Source: Prostheceraeus crozeri | Lineage: Eukaryota > Platyhelminthes > Polycladida > Euryleptidae | DNA length: 64,000 bases | NCBI GenBank assembly: GCA_907163375.1 | Contig: CAJQUW010005346.1 | Location: 186,001 to 250,000, forward strand | Reading direction: 5' to 3' | Part shown: positions 54,491-64,000 of the stretch, in pieces | Position numbering within the stretch: the first letter of the stretch is position 1 | Layout of the letters: every line of letters begins with the position of its first letter | Notes under the pieces: model-generated | Databases searched by the model: none | Told to the model about the DNA's origin: nothing | Seen by the model: only the letters and a program-made list of their open reading frames with translations | Position numbers and translations under genes: made by a program

Positions 54491-54524
54491 TCCTTTCCTA
54501 ACTCTACCCTATGACAATTCGCTT

Positions 54525-54650
54525 ATGTGCTTTGAGTGTCGTGGACGTGGTCTTATTAGATACATTTTACTTCTTCGTTGCCATCATATCATTTGTGTAT
54601 TTTGTCGTGAAAAGCATCGATGTAATTCTTCACTTTGTGATATGTTATAG
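54525..54650 (+). CDS. Gene D, left arm: possible small RING-like zinc protein
   Basis: A short reading frame (from an ATG at 54525, open upstream to 54393) encodes MCFECRGRG then LLRCHHIICVFCREKHRC and CDML. The Cys/His order, CxxC, CxH, CxxC and C-x4-C, resembles a compact C3HC4 RING finger. It overlaps the end of gene B in another frame and may be an exon of a longer spliced product. The spacing is irregular, so a chance pattern is possible. Confidence 0.35.
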   Translation: MCFECRGRGLIRYILLLRCHHIICVFCREKHRCNSSLCDML

Positions 54651-54683
54651 AACGTTTCCTTAGATGTGTAATTTCCGTTTTAG

Positions 54684-55232
54684 GCTTCTATCATCATTTT
54701 TATGGATTGTGAGGGTGAACCTGTACAAGAGCTCAGTGCTATTGCTATGAACAATTGGACATATCAGATTGTTAGTGTCTATCATCAACATGCCAACTGT
54801 GATCCCAATGTTGATCAATGGGCGAGAAAACACATTCATGGACTTAATCTGAAATATTTGCAAGACTATGGCTTTTCTTGTGAGACTGCTCTTCTTATCG
54901 ACTTTAAACGATGGTTAGCTGCTTTCAATGTTATACGCATCTTTTGTAATAATCCTGATAAGGAGAGGAAAGTATTTCCCAATCTAGTCATTAATGATAT
55001 TTTGCTCCCACCTTGGGATAGTAGAGTGAATCAACACTGTCATGAAGTCACGAAACGTTTTAAGGATTTGTGTGTTCCTATTTTGTCTGTTCGTTGTAGT
55101 AGCTACGTTCATAACCAATGCTTCTTTCCTCCTTACCTCAACACTGCCAAAGTTCTGTATGGTTATCATTGCTCGCTATATGACAGTTACCAGCTGTATC
55201 TATTTTATCTGTTTCAAACCATTGATTTGTAA
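54684..55232 (+). CDS. Gene C, left arm: DEDDh-exonuclease-like protein
   Basis: The exon begins after an acceptor (CCGTTTTAG, 54683). Its first codons give a beta-strand followed by ASIIIFMDCEGEPVQELS: the D-x-E of exonuclease motif I at the end of a hydrophobic strand. Near the end, YHCSLYDSYQLYL offers the H-x4-D of motif III, and LIDFKRWL or nearby acidic residues could supply motif II. Length (about 182 residues) suits a bare DEDDh fold. Joined to the mini leader exon at 53717 it would read M-A-S in frame. AATAAA follows at 55255-55260. Exonuclease identity is inference from motifs. Confidence 0.5.
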   Translation, partial: ASIIIFMDCEGEPVQELSAIAMNNWTYQIVSVYHQHANCDPNVDQWARKHIHGLNLKYLQDYGFSCETALLIDFKRWLAAFNVIRIFCNNPDKERKVFPNLVINDILLPPWDSRVNQHCHEVTKRFKDLCVPILSVRCSSYVHNQCFFPPYLNTAKVLYGYHCSLYDSYQLYLFYLFQTIDL

Positions 55233-55376
55233 TGCATGCTTGTTACAGTTATTCAATAAATGTTATTATGCGAAGAGTTGTTGTTATCATGCAACGGATG
55301 GGTTAGATGAAGGGTTATCATATCTTTTTCAAATGACTGTGGAACATTGATTTCCATGATGAAGATTTAGACAGTT

Positions 55377-56413
55377 AGATTTGATGACGAATAAGATTTA
55401 CTAGTTTGCAAGTTAGACTAAGCGTTCTATTATTTGTAAATGAAAGATATAGTTTCAACAGTTTACAGATTAAAAATAAGGTTTCAATAGTGTATGTGTT
55501 AGAAATAAAGTTTAAGCTGTTTGTATGTTAGAAATAAAATAAAGTTTCGAGAGTTTACAAGTTAAAAATAAAGTTTCAACAGTGTGTACGTTAGAAATAA
55601 AGTTACATCTGTTTGTAAAAATAAGATTGCGGGATTTAATAGTTTGCAAGTTAGACTAAGCGTTCTACTATTTGTAAATGAAAGATATAGTTTCAACAGT
55701 TTGTCGATTAAAAATAAAGTTTCAACAGTGTGTACGTTAAAAATAAAGTTTATCTGTTTGTAAGTTAAAAATAAAGTTTCAACAGTGTGTACGTTAGAAA
55801 TAAAGTTTATCTGTTTGTAAAATGAGATTGTAGGATTTACTAGTTTGCAAGTTAGACTAAGCGTTCTACTATTTGTAAACGAAAGATATAGTTTCAACAG
55901 TTTACAGATTAAAAATAAAGTTTCAACAGTGTATACGTCAGAAATAAAGTTTTAGTCGTTTGCGCGTTAGAAATAAAATAAAGTTTCAACCGTTTACAAG
56001 TTCAAAATAAAGTTTCAACAGTGTGTATGTTACAAATAGAGTTTAATCGGTTTGTAAATTAAGATCATAAGATTTACTAGTTTGCAAGTTAGACTAAGCG
56101 TTCTACTATTTGTAAATGAAATATATAGTTTCAACAGTTTACAGATTAAAAATAAAGTTTCTATAGTGTGTACGTTCGAAAGAAAGTTTTATCTGTTTAT
56201 ATGTTAGAAATAAAATAAAGTTTCTACAGTGTGTACGATAGAAATAAAGTTTTATCTGTATGTATGTTCGAAATAAAGTTTTAGCTGCTTGTATGTTAGA
56301 AATAAAGGTATAACAGTTTATATGCTAGAAAGAGAGGTATAACTGTTTGTAAAATAGGATCATAAGATTTACTAGTTTGCAAGTTAGACTAAGCGTTCTA
56401 CTATTTGTAAATT
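55377..56413 (+). repeat. AT-rich tandem array, left arm
   Basis: About 1 kb consists of diverged 30-40-bp units of the type GTTTGTAAGTTAGAAATAAAG and TTTCAACAGT, grouped into higher-order blocks that each start TTTACTAGTTTGCAAGTTAG. Almost every unit contains AATAAA on the coding strand of this arm. The right arm has the mirror image, about 1.5 kb long. Confidence 0.85.
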
Positions 56414-56938
56414 GAACGCGTTTGTCAAGTTTGATTCTATCAAGTTAGTACTATACACATTTGATTTACAAAACATGCTTTGAATATTCATACGATGAAG
56501 TTCTTACTTTCATTTTAAAACAACATTCCGATAAAATGTTCAACTTACATTCTCAACTTTGTATAATACTAAGATATTTGATAATACAACCTAAGAGATT
56601 TTCAACTTAGATTTTTATTTACTTCGTTCAGTCTTTGTCGAAACGTATAAGATACAACCATAGTGTCATAAGACTCATGTGTGCGTTCATCGTAAACACA
56701 TCAAGAACAAACCGCAATGATGATACTTCAAATATGTACAAAACTGAAATTTCAACAACGGAGCAAAAGTTTGAGATGATACACTCCTGGCAAACTAACT
56801 CATGAAGTAGCTTTGCTGTGATAAATTTCTATCTGTAAACATGTGGTAATGTTAAAGTGAATCTAAAGCTTCTCAGCTTATTAATTGTTCATCATCGCAT
56901 CAACGCTTTAACTTGTAAACAGTTATAATTTTATTTTT
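56414..56938. other. Spacer at the centre of the palindrome
   Basis: These 525 bp are not part of either arm. They are AT-rich with no open frame of note and no clear terminal motifs. They separate the two arms tail to tail. Confidence 0.7.
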
Positions 56939-58440
56939 AATTTACAAATAGTAGAACGCTTAGTCTAACTTGCAAACTAGTAAATCTTATGATCCTATTT
57001 TACAAACAGTTATACCTCTCTTTCTAGCATATAAACTGTTATACCTTTATTTCTAACATACAAGCAGCTAAAACTTTATTTCGAACATACATACAGATAA
57101 AACTTTATTTCTATCGTACATACTGTAGAAACTTTATTTTATTTCTAACATATAAACAGATAAAACTTTATTTCTAACGTACACACTATAGAAACTTTAT
57201 TTTTAATCTGTAAACTGTTGAAACTATATATTTCATTTACAAATAGTAGAACGCTTAGTCTAACTTGCAAACTAGTAAATCTTATGATCTTAATTTACAA
57301 ACCGATTAAACTCTATTTGTAACATACACACTGTTGAAACTTTATTTTGAACTTGTAAACGGTTGAAACTTTATTTTATTTCTAACGCGCAAACGACTAA
57401 AACTTTATTTCTAACGTATACACTGTTGAAACTTTATTTTTAATCTGTAAACTGTTGAAACTATATCTTTCGTTTACAAATAGTAGAACGCTTAGTCTAA
57501 CTTGCAAACTAGTAAATCCTACAATCTCATTTTACAAACAGATAAACTTTATTTCTAACGTACACACTGTTGAAACTTTATTTTGAACTTGTAAACGGTT
57601 GAAACTTTATTCTATTTCTAACACACAAACAGCTTAAACTTTATTTTTAACATACACACTATTGAAACTTTATTTTTTAATCTGTAAACTGTTGAAACTA
57701 TATCTTTCATTTACAAATAGTACAACGCTTAGTCTAACTTACAAACTATTAAATCCCGCAATCTTATTTTTACAAACAGATATAACTTTATTTCTAACGT
57801 ACACACTGTTGAAACTTTATTTTTAATCTGTAAACTGTTGAAACTATATCTTTCATTTACAAATAGTAGAACGCTTAGTCTAACTTGCAAACTAGTATAT
57901 CTTATGATCTTAATTTACAAACCGATTAAACTCTATTTCTAAGATACACACTGTTGAAACTTTATTTTTAACATGCAAACAGCTAAAACTTTATTTCTAA
58001 CGTACACACTGTTGAAACTTTATTTTTAATCGACAAACTGTTGAAACTTTATTCTATTTCTAACACACAAACAGCTTAAACTTTATTTTTAACATACACA
58101 CTATTGAAACTTTATTTTTTAATCTGTAAACTGTTGAAACTATATCTTTCATTTACAAATAGTAGAACGCTTAGTCTAACTTACAAACTATTAAATACCG
58201 CAATCTTATTTTTACAAACAGATGTAAGTAACTTTATTTCTAACGTACACACTGTTGAAACTTTATTTTTAACTTGTAAACTCTCGAAACTTTATTTTAT
58301 TTCTAACATACAAACAGCTTAAACTTTATTTCTAACACATACACTATTGAAACTTTATTTTTAATCTGTAAACTGTTGAAACTATATCTTTCATTTACAA
58401 ATAATAGAACGCTTAGTCTAACTTGCAAACTAGTAAATCT
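56939..58440 (-). repeat. AT-rich tandem array, right arm
   Basis: Mirror of the left-arm array with more units. AATAAA words are on the minus strand, again downstream of gene C. Confidence 0.85.
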
Positions 58441-58601
58441 TATTCGTCATCAAATCTAACTGTCTAAATCTTCATCATGGAAATCAATGTTCCACAGTCA
58501 TTTGAAAAAGATATGATAACCCTTCATCTAACCCATCCGTTGCATGATAACAACAACTCTTCGCATAATAACATTTATTGAATAACTGTAACAAGCATGC
58601 A

Positions 58602-59150
58602 TTACAAATCAATGGTTTGAAACAGATAAAATAGATACAGCTGGTAACTGTCATATAGCGAGCAATGATAACCATACAGGACTTTGGCAGTGTTGAGGTA
58701 AGGAGGAAAGAAGCATTGGTTATGAACGTAGCTACTACAACGAACAGACAAAATAGGAACACACAAATCCTTAAAACGTTTCGTGACTTCATGATAGTGT
58801 TGATTCACTCTACTATCCCAAGGTGGGAGCAAAATATCATTAATGACTAGATTGGGAAATACTTTCCTCTCCTTATCAGGATTATTACAAAAGATGCGTA
58901 TAACATTGAAAGCAGCTAACCATCGTTTAAAGTCAATAAGAATAGCAGTCTCACAAGAAAAGCCATAGTCTTGCAAATATTTCAGATTAAGTCCATGAAT
59001 GTGTTTTCTCGCCCATTGATCAACATTGGGATCACAGTTGGCATGTTGATGATAGACACTAACCATCTGATATGTCCAATTGTTCATAGCAATAGCACTG
59101 AGCTCTTGTACAGGTTCACCCTCACAATCCATAAAAATGATGATAGAAGC
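58602..59150 (-). CDS. Gene C, right arm: DEDDh-exonuclease-like protein
   Basis: The copy is open and nearly identical to 54684-55232, with the same acceptor (after 59151), MDCEGEPVQELS and YHCSLYDSYQLYL motifs. AATAAA on - lies at 58574-58579. A few substitutions distinguish it from the left copy, for example Ile for Leu in ETA(L/I)LIDF. Confidence 0.5.
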   Translation of the reverse strand, partial: ASIIIFMDCEGEPVQELSAIAMNNWTYQMVSVYHQHANCDPNVDQWARKHIHGLNLKYLQDYGFSCETAILIDFKRWLAAFNVIRIFCNNPDKERKVFPNLVINDILLPPWDSRVNQHYHEVTKRFKDLCVPILSVRCSSYVHNQCFFPPYLNTAKVLYGYHCSLYDSYQLYLFYLFQTIDL

Positions 59151-59183
59151 CTAAAACGGAAATTACACATCTAAGGAAACGTT

Positions 59184-59309
59184 CTATAACATATCACAAA
59201 ATGAAGAATTACATCGATGCTTTTCACGACAAAATACACAAATGATATGATGGCAACGAAGAAGTAAAATGTATCTAATAAGACCACGTCCACGACACTC
59301 AAAGCACAT
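59184..59309 (-). CDS. Gene D, right arm: possible small RING-like zinc protein
   Basis: This is the counterpart of 54525-54650 with one residue changed before the last Cys (SFC for SLC). All the Cys and His residues are kept, but the copies are too recent for this to be evidence of selection. Confidence 0.35.
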   Translation of the reverse strand: MCFECRGRGLIRYILLLRCHHIICVFCREKHRCNSSFCDML

Positions 59310-59343
59310 AAGCGAATTGTCATAGGGTAGAGTTAGGAAAGGA

Positions 59344-60118
59344 TTAGCAATTCTCTTTCCTTGACTTGCGTTTGGAGGTAGCATTCTTGCCCAACTTGCG
59401 CTTCGTACCACCCCCGTTAAGGATTTCGTCAATAATGTCATCTACGCTGGGTGGCTTTCGAATATATAGGATGGATTCAGTGTATATCGAGAGAGAGGCT
59501 ATGTTGTTATCCTTGTACTGACCATAATATAGCCCATTCACTTTGAAAATGATATCCCAAGTACCTTCTCCGAGCTCATCACATCTGATGGGTATTGATT
59601 GATCTCCATCCTTTTTATAATAACTACACCAATGTGATAATGGTAGGCAAATTTGATTGCCATCCCAAATCTTTCTATAGGGAGTATCCTTTTCATCTCT
59701 CGCCTTCCACTCTTGAGCAAGAGGAGTAGGAATGTCCATATTTAATGTCACGTACTCTTCAATAATGTCAAGTTGGTGGCGAATGTACCGACTCACGGGG
59801 ATGAGTATGTAGTCCCCATACTGATTGCTCAATATCTTCACATCAGTGGAAGGGAGCATTCCCGTTTGCAGTACTACGCTGTGATCCTCATGACGCAAGA
59901 CTTGTTTAAATTTACGCTGTAGCGGTGTAGGATTATGTACCTTTGTTGTTTCTTCCACTGGTCTCAGTTGTAGATGATCTGATCGTAGAGAACCTTGTAA
60001 CGTTTGACCGCCATTTTGTCCTACTAGTGCAGCAGATGGAGTAGATGCCTGAAAATGAAAAAGATTGTATTAAGTTAACGTTCAAGGGAGGAGAGGGAGG
60101 AAAGTAGCGACTTACCAT
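59344..60118 (-). CDS. Gene B, right arm: unknown protein, open copy
   Basis: Exon 1 ends with the ATG at 60116-60118; the intron spans 60049-60115 and exon 2 runs 60048 to 59344, giving about 235 residues. The protein begins MASTPSAALVGQNGG, has a middle with LPSTDVKILSNQYGDYILIP and YIRHQLDIIEEYV, a GTWDIIFKVNGLYYG strand region, and a basic tail KRKSRKENC. It has no signal peptide, membrane segment or motif I recognise. The basic tail suggests a nuclear location. A TATA box on - (60227-60234) lies upstream. Confidence 0.6.
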
Positions 60119-60119
60119 T

Positions 60120-60240
60120 TTAGTTGGATAATATAACAGGGATGTAGAGAGAGAGAGAGAGAGAGAATGTGCGTCCGTCACTTGTACGATTCAACGATGG
60201 AATGATTCTCACTGTGGAAGGCTCTCTATTTATAAAGGAA
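60120..60240 (-). promoter_or_regulatory. Promoter of gene B, right arm
   Basis: TATAAATA on - (60227-60234) precedes a CT-rich leader and the exon that ends at the ATG. Confidence 0.55.
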
Positions 60241-60509
60241 TGCTTGATTCTCATTAGACAACAATCCTCATTGGAGAATAGAACACATCTAGTAAAGCTG
60301 GCACGCTAACGAGTGTGACTGCAGAAACATTTCTTCAACGTTCGCTACGTTTCACAACAACCTGTCAAAGACTTCTTACAAACTTATTTCAACATTTGCA
60401 TTTAAGCGAACATGTGCTTTACATATTCTACACGAACGGTTAACGCATGTAATATAAAACCCTAAATCCAACCGTAGAGGAGCCTAGCCTTGGATTATGA
60501 GCTTTACAA

Positions 60510-61745
60510 CCCATGCGATTCAATGTCATGGAACTAGCTCTCACACACTCAACGTGTGTGACAACATCTGGTTTTATAAAACATTCAACGCTGACTATAA
60601 GACCTTGTGTGAAACAATCTACACAGCGCAGTAAAACTTTCTAGCACTGTGGTGAACACTGTTTTCATATAACATTCTAAACTCGCAGTCTTACTGCAGT
60701 AGAAAACTGCTTTTACTAAACCTGATGAAGCTAATCTAACAGTCATGAAGTTTGAATTTGTAAACATTTGGCAACTGTCTCCAATAAAACTTTCTAACAC
60801 TGCAAAAGTAAGTTATAAGACAATCTACACTGTGCAGTAAAACCTTCTAAAACTTTCTAGTGCTGTGATGAGTTCGGTCAGTCATACAACGTCAATGATC
60901 AAACTTTATTTTCACAAACGTGCGTCGCGGTAAATTATTTAACTACACTAACGCTTACATTTCATGACATGTGTGTTTCATAAAACGTCATGATCAAACT
61001 TTTCGAACTATACATCAACCTGTGTTGCAGTAAAACTTTTACAAACCATGATACACTTTCTAACGACACTCACGAATACAACTTCGATGATCAGACTTTA
61101 CTTTCTCAAACGTGCGTCGCGGTAAATTATTTGACTACACTAACTTTGCTTTTACAAACCATGATACAGTTTCTGACTAGACTTACGAATACAACGTTGA
61201 TGATCAAACTTTTCTAACTATACATCAACCTGTGCTGCAGTAAAACCCTTGTACGACACTGACAAGAGCTTGTTCACTAGCAAAGAGAGAAGTCTGTGAT
61301 GTGTTGCGTGTGGCGCATGAATGTCCTCCCTTCATTCCATTCATTATTTTTCTTCCCCTCTGCATTCCATATCCGTAGATATGTGGCGGGCTTGGGACCG
61401 CTTTAGCTGCATTAGAAGGTTGGCCCTTAAGAGGGCCCATGGGTCGTTCTCGGGATGATTGGAGGAATATGGGACTCAAGCTTGCCGCTTCGTCTCCAGC
61501 TCGTTGACGGAAGCAGGTGGGCGCTTCTCATTGATATCTGTAAAGAAAGAAGTTGTTAGTTATCATCTTGAACTCTAAGTTACTTGTTTTAACTTACAGA
61601 TCTTCTCCGGACGTGGTTCGAACAGGAATCCTGTGATTGCCTCCTTATGGTCGAATGTGAAATGAAGGCATTCGATACCTTTTTTAGCCCTGCTATAACA
61701 CATTTCGTCTCTGCCAGGTTCACAGAGGAGAGGTCTTGCGGGCAC
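60510..61745 (-). repeat. Segment present only in the right arm
   Basis: About 1.2 kb has no counterpart in the left arm. It holds the last exons of gene A (61476-61598 region) and a set of imperfect direct repeats of 100-180 bp (about 60870-61250) with ACGTGCGTCGCGGTAAATTA and CAACCATGATACA-type words. In the left arm the same place is a short join rich in GTTGTAAAG, so loss from the left arm is more likely than gain here, since gene A needs this part. Confidence 0.7.
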
Positions 61746-62716
61746 ACCTCCTTTCTTATCTAGGGGAATGTGGAGGCGACTTGATCGTCGAGTACTGCTA
61801 CTCTTCATTTGTTGGTGCAGCTCCTGATTAGTCACCACCATTTTCCCCAACTGCTTTCGCAGCCCTTCTACCTCCTCCTTCATCTTTCTCAACTCCTTCT
61901 CCTGACTCTCTCTCTCTCGATCAGGAGCTGTTCTTCTCTGGCCTTACTAGCGAGGTGCGAGAACCTGTCGCGATCGAGCTCTCCTTCTTTCTCAAGAAGA
62001 CTAGCTTGAGTCTTCTTGAGCTCCTGAGTGATTCGCGAGAGGTTCTCGGAACTCGCTTTATAGAAGAAACAGTCGCTCTTCCACACTGCCAACTCATTCT
62101 TCAGCTTGTCATAGTCATCGACCAGTGGTGGACGCATAATGAAGTTGCGACATTGAGCCGCAATCCCACCACTGCTCGATGACTTAGCCGGCTGCACCTC
62201 GCTATCGAGGTCGACTTCCCTCACCACATCTACCTCGCTATCGAGGTCGACCCTCTCGACTAGGTGAGCCTTCGCCGAGCCTTTTTCCTCCTCCTCCTCT
62301 TCCTCACTGTCGCTGCTACTAGTAGCCGACTCATCGCTAGAGGAGGATTTACTCGACTTCGGAGAAGACTCAATCGGGGTGGGTGAGAGAGCCTTTGCTG
62401 GCACACTTGATGAGGGAGGCTCTGCTGACGCGATCTACTCGACAGCGCACTGAGTCTCCAGAGATTTTAACTCTGAGCTGAAGAGACTTTGCTTCGTCTC
62501 CTCAGACAGCTCTGGTTGACTGCAACTGCCATGCTTCGCATGCCACTCCGGTAAGGTCTCGACAAGGCGAGATGTATTATGGCTGCTGCAAAAGTATCGA
62601 ATGCCCCCTACCATTCGCTTATTCACACAAGAGTGTTTCTTAAAGGCATCACTGCGAAAGATTTTTGTGCAAACGCAGAGCTTGAAAGCCGTCTTGGCAT
62701 TATTGTAGTTAACTAT
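61476..62716 (-). pseudogene. Gene A, right arm: complete 3' end, interrupted coding part
   Basis: This copy keeps the 3' part lost from the left arm: a coiled coil (EEVEGLRKQLGKM, NQELHQQMKSS), a basic patch (TRRSSRLHIP), a conserved-looking Cys-containing part (RPLLCEPGRDEMCYSR), a donor at 61597, an acceptor at 61538 and a last exon ending NELETKRQA with a stop at 61476-61478. Its upstream coding part is interrupted about twice relative to the left copy. The two arms are thus broken in different places. Confidence 0.5.
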
Positions 62717-64000
62717 TTTCTGAAGTGAAAAGGGGAAAACAATGATTATAAGTCCGTAAACGTTTGATAGCAAACGATTGATTCCTAGTTTATAAAACTC
62801 CTAGATTATGAAACTCTAAAGATTGTTCGTATTCGTTTGATAGCAAACGATTGATTCCTAGTTTATGAAATTTACCATGTATGGGCATCGGCAGTCGCCG
62901 TGCTTTCCGTTACCAACTCCCAACACAAAGACGGATTCCCCTATAGCGCGAAAAGGTTTGACGTCAATGCCTGCAGTAAGCATCTCATTTTTTACCAAGT
63001 TACAATGACAAACGATAGACGTTGCTAACCCTGAGTTACTGAGGTAGACGAAGAAGGCCTGATAGCAAGCCAGCAACCGTTTGGGTGTTAAGCTCTTGAA
63101 TCCGTTACAGGCATTACTCAGAGGGGATCTTATCCCAGCTCCAAGGTCTCGACCCACAAATCCAACCTCGGGCGGAGAGAGCGTGCGTCATGTCATTGTG
63201 TTGGTATCCGGGCCCCGATTTTGACATAAAAATCGGTGGAGTTATTTACAAGAGGAAACATCCCAAGTCATTGCTTTGATTAGCTTGATAGCAAGCCGTA
63301 GAGAGCTTGATTCACCAGCGTTTTGCAATGGAGATGTTTAGAGGCCACCCATGACAAGATAGCTAAGACTCAACCGATTGGCGTTCAAAGTTCTACATTG
63401 AGAACTGTGTCAAATGCCCAACATGAGTTGCCCCAGCGGTTTCGGTCTAAAATATGACACACTCCCTTGCCACACTTATCACTACGTCATCGTCCGCCGT
63501 CCCGAAGGAACACCCTGTCAGTGGAATATTACAGCAAAACTCTCCGTGTCTTGCTCGCTTTCAGTGAAAAGCCGCTTATACCATGAGAAGGCTGGCTCAG
63601 ACATCATTAAAATGCTTTCATTGAATTCAGCAGGGTCGAAAACCCCAGAGAACCTCCAAAACTAGTGAATTTAAAATTTTCAACTTTTTAGCACTACTTA
63701 TGAAATTTTATAAGTAGTTTATCACTTAGGGCAGGTCAATAGCGACGGAACCTTTTTTGAATCAAGTCAAACGGACTTGTAGAAGCAAAGTTACAAGCCT
63801 TTAAAGTTTTGGAGTCTTTTATGGCCTGGAGACGAAGGCCATCTCCTGGCTAACCTCTAAGTCTGACGCCTTAGCTGATATCAGCAATGAATTTCTAAGT
63901 CGGTTTCTTACAGAAACCCGGAATTTGGAATGTCCGAAGCTATCATCGGAGCTCAGAGAGACGACCTACCTTTGACAATCTCTCGTCTTAATGACAAGTT

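Larger units (their letters stand above)
51059..56413 (+). mobile_element. Left arm of a large palindrome (unclassified element)
   Basis: From 51059 to 56413 the sequence is matched in reverse complement by 64000 down to 56939. The left limit is set only by the window end, so the arm may extend further left. It carries genes A, B, D and C in that order on + and ends in a tandem array. Compared with the right arm it lacks about 1.2 kb near 53,300 and about 0.46 kb of array. I recognise no transposase, integrase, capsid or polymerase, so the class is unknown. Confidence 0.85.
56939..64000 (-). mobile_element. Right arm of the large palindrome
   Basis: This is the reverse complement of 51059-56413 with about 1% scattered substitutions, an extra 1.2 kb (about 60510-61745) and a longer array. 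It is cut by the window end. Genes C, D, B and A run on -, so the two copies are tail to tail. Confidence 0.85.

Noticed and set aside
51059-64000. Assembly or library mirror artefact (false palindrome)
   Set aside because: The arms differ by a 1.2-kb deletion, array length, scattered substitutions and a 525-bp spacer. A simple mirror read would be almost identical. It cannot be fully excluded without reads.

Overview
The window looks like nuclear DNA of an invertebrate animal, probably marine. It carries an LTR retrotransposon, two Polinton/Maverick elements of different lineages, an intron-containing piggyBac transposon, and transcription units with TATA boxes, GT-AG introns and AATAAA signals. 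No conserved host gene is visible, so the species cannot be named from sequence alone. Virus-like elements are described here as fossils.

Region 1 (1 to about 18,640) is most of a Polinton ('Polinton-1'). Its left end lies outside the window. In order it has three small unknown genes, an unknown larger gene, a packaging ATPase, a chromodomain integrase, two paralogous penton-like genes, a basic core-like gene, the double-jelly-roll major capsid gene and an adenain-type protease, all on +. Facing them on - are an IAP-like RING gene, a TBP-fold gene and protein-primed polB. Capsid, ATPase, integrase and core-like genes are open; several others are broken (about eight breaks in all).

Region 2 (18,650-23,505) is intergenic DNA with two neat hairpins and a diverged three-copy repeat but no convincing gene.

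Region 3 (23,506-47,775) is a three-level nest with exact target-site duplications at every level. A Ty3/Gypsy retrotransposon (23,511-47,770, minus strand, 263-bp LTRs, GTGTT duplication) is split in its RT by a whole Polinton ('Polinton-2', 26,221-45,976, ACTGAG duplication, TIRs starting AGT). Polinton-2 is in turn split in its polB by a piggyBac element (38,223-41,556, TTAA duplication). Polinton-2 is very AT-rich and adintovirus-like: protease, a phospholipase A2-integrase fusion, capsid genes, a coiled-coil fibre with a phage-tail-like start, packaging ATPase, penton-like gene, a two-TM protein, and a polB carrying a LAGLIDADG intein in motif C.

Region 4 (47,776 to about 51,058) is intergenic DNA with short diverged repeats.

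Region 5 (about 51,059-64,000) is a large imperfect palindrome: two tail-to-tail arms (51,059-56,413 and 56,939-64,000) around a 525-bp spacer. Each arm carries the same three or four spliced genes that I do not recognise, one with DEDDh-exonuclease-like motifs, and a long AT-rich tandem array. The arms differ by a deletion of about 1.2 kb, array length and scattered substitutions. This is the best candidate for an undescribed element in the window. The polB intein and the TBP-like gene are the most unusual parts of the recognised elements.
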